Source: Microvirga flavescens
GTDB lineage: Bacteria > Pseudomonadota > Alphaproteobacteria > Rhizobiales > Beijerinckiaceae
Length of the DNA: 64,000 nucleotides
Assembly (NCBI RefSeq): GCF_003290125.1
Contig: NZ_QMKH01000001.1
Location: forward strand, 372,001-436,000
Reading direction: 5' to 3'
Shown: positions 63,221 through 64,000 of the stretch, one piece after another
Numbering within the stretch: the stretch's first letter is position 1
How the letters are laid out: each line of letters starts with the position of its first letter
Program-made: the position numbers and the translations under genes
The notes under the pieces: generated by a model
Database searches by the model: none
Told to the model about the DNA's origin: nothing
The model's input: the letters and a program-made list of their open reading frames with translations, nothing else

Positions 63221-63958
63221 TTACAGGCCTTCGCTCTTGGCCGCACCGAGAATGATGCTCGGGCGCGTATCGTCGATAGCCTGCAGCAGCACCACGTAGC
63301 CGTCGCCGCCTTCCCTTGCGCGGGCGGCGGGAATTTCGAACCGCGCCTTCTCGCCGGTCCAGGGACCGAGCTTGCGAATATCGCGGACCACATTGGCATA
63401 GCTCATGGCACGGCCCCGGTTCTCGCCCCGAACGACCTGCACAGTCTGCGAGCGGGTGACCGGCAGAAGCCAGACCTCTGCCTGACGCGGGCTTGCGCCC
63501 GCCGCCGCCTCGCCGATCTCGATGGTGACGATGCCGTTCTTCTCGCTGGTCGAGACATCGACCGCGAGCGTACCGAAGCGGCTGGTGGCGGCCTGGATCG
63601 AACGCTCGATCTGCGCCCGGTCCGAGCCGACGCAGGACTTGACCCCGTTCACCACCATTTGCGGCGTGAAGACCTGCCGGTCGCTGCGCGAGAGCGCATA
63701 GGCCTTCTGGCGCGCGGTGAAGGCGGGCTGGGCCAGGGTGTCCTTCCAGCCGAGATAATCCCAGTAATCGACCGGGAACGAGAGGGCGATCATCTCCGGC
63801 TGCTGCGCGAGATCCGCAAGAACCGCATCCGCCGGCGGGCAGGAGGCACAGCCCTGGCTCGTGAACAATTCCACCACCGCGCGCGGCGTTTCAGCCACGG
63901 CCGACTGGGCGAGCGCGGCGAGGCCGAGGGCGAGGAGAACTTTCAAACGGAGTGCCAT
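63221..63958 (-). CDS. DUF1223 family periplasmic protein
   Basis: A 245-residue secreted protein of thioredoxin-like fold. A signal peptide ends at about residue 22 (SAVA), and VVELFTSQGCASCPPADAVL holds the CxxC (Cys37, Cys40) that defines the family; FPVDYWDYLGWKDTLA and RQ.AY-type segments follow. A thiol-redox role is likely from the fold but untested. The start is uncertain, 63958 or 63973, since neither has a clear ribosome-binding site. Confidence 0.87.
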   Translation of the reverse strand: MALRLKVLLALGLAALAQSAVAETPRAVVELFTSQGCASCPPADAVLADLAQQPEMIALSFPVDYWDYLGWKDTLAQPAFTARQKAYALSRSDRQVFTPQMVVNGVKSCVGSDRAQIERSIQAATSRFGTLAVDVSTSEKNGIVTIEIGEAAAGASPRQAEVWLLPVTRSQTVQVVRGENRGRAMSYANVVRDIRKLGPWTGEKARFEIPAARAREGGDGYVVLLQAIDDTRPSIILGAAKSEGL

Positions 63959-64000
63959 GCCGCCATGGAACACGAAATTCGTTTAAAGAAAACTCACGTT

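Overview
The window is high-GC DNA (about two thirds G+C in most genes) from an alphaproteobacterium, most likely a member of the Hyphomicrobiales (Rhizobiales) near Methylobacteriaceae/Microvirga. The evidence is the gene content: a 1610-residue NAD-glutamate dehydrogenase, DUF2794 and DUF1674 (SdhAF4-like) proteins, an IalB-family protein next to rlmN, an OxyR-AhpC-AhpD cassette and the intergenic palindromic repeats. The genus is inference. Genes are dense on both strands. I found no tRNA, rRNA, CRISPR array, transposase or integrase.

Layout. 0-11 kb: the end of gpsA, an EVE protein, an RTX-type exoprotein with seven propeller-like repeats, acetyl-CoA synthetase, a Tas-like aldo/keto reductase, and the tesA / YbbA-YbbP set of a periplasmic esterase beside an ABC exporter, then a Bax-inhibitor-1 family membrane protein. 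11-15 kb: an acetyltransferase, an MFS transporter, and a peroxide-defence unit with OxyR divergent from ahpC-ahpD. 15-23 kb: a catabolic-looking stretch with a dimethylformamidase-fold protein coupled to an acetyltransferase, an M20 deacylase, a hot-dog thioesterase, a LysR regulator, a class III aminotransferase and a beta-keto acid cleavage enzyme (BKACE). 23-31.6 kb: DUF2794, a candidate structured small RNA, a quinone-reductase-like enzyme divergent from an HxlR regulator, the large glutamate dehydrogenase and a UMF1-type MFS protein.

31.7-43.2 kb is the most unusual part. Between purH and a heparinase II/III gene, which together with rsmB usually form one conserved block in this order, lies a secretion island. 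It holds an RTX protein, a 1483-residue protein fusing a dimethylformamidase-like domain to three DUF4082 and two cadherin-like modules, a 107-residue protein of unknown role, an HlyB-like ABC transporter with a dead C39-like domain, its HlyD adaptor, and a 43-residue single-span membrane protein. No TolC gene is present. Two more RTX proteins, at 0.8-2.5 kb and 54.3-55.0 kb, share the C-terminal tail of the island RTX protein and may use the same exporter.

43-64 kb returns to chromosomal housekeeping: heparinase, rsmB, htpX, SdhAF4-like, cyclopropane synthase, L,D-transpeptidase, thpR, a histidine phosphatase, YeiH, PhhB, an SDR, YkvA, an RTX protein, IalB-rlmN, a tandem family of small four-span membrane proteins enclosing a DUF3829 protein, LysE, a LemA-TPM-TPM operon and a DUF1223 protein. 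Palindromic intergenic repeats of at least three families are spread through the second half.
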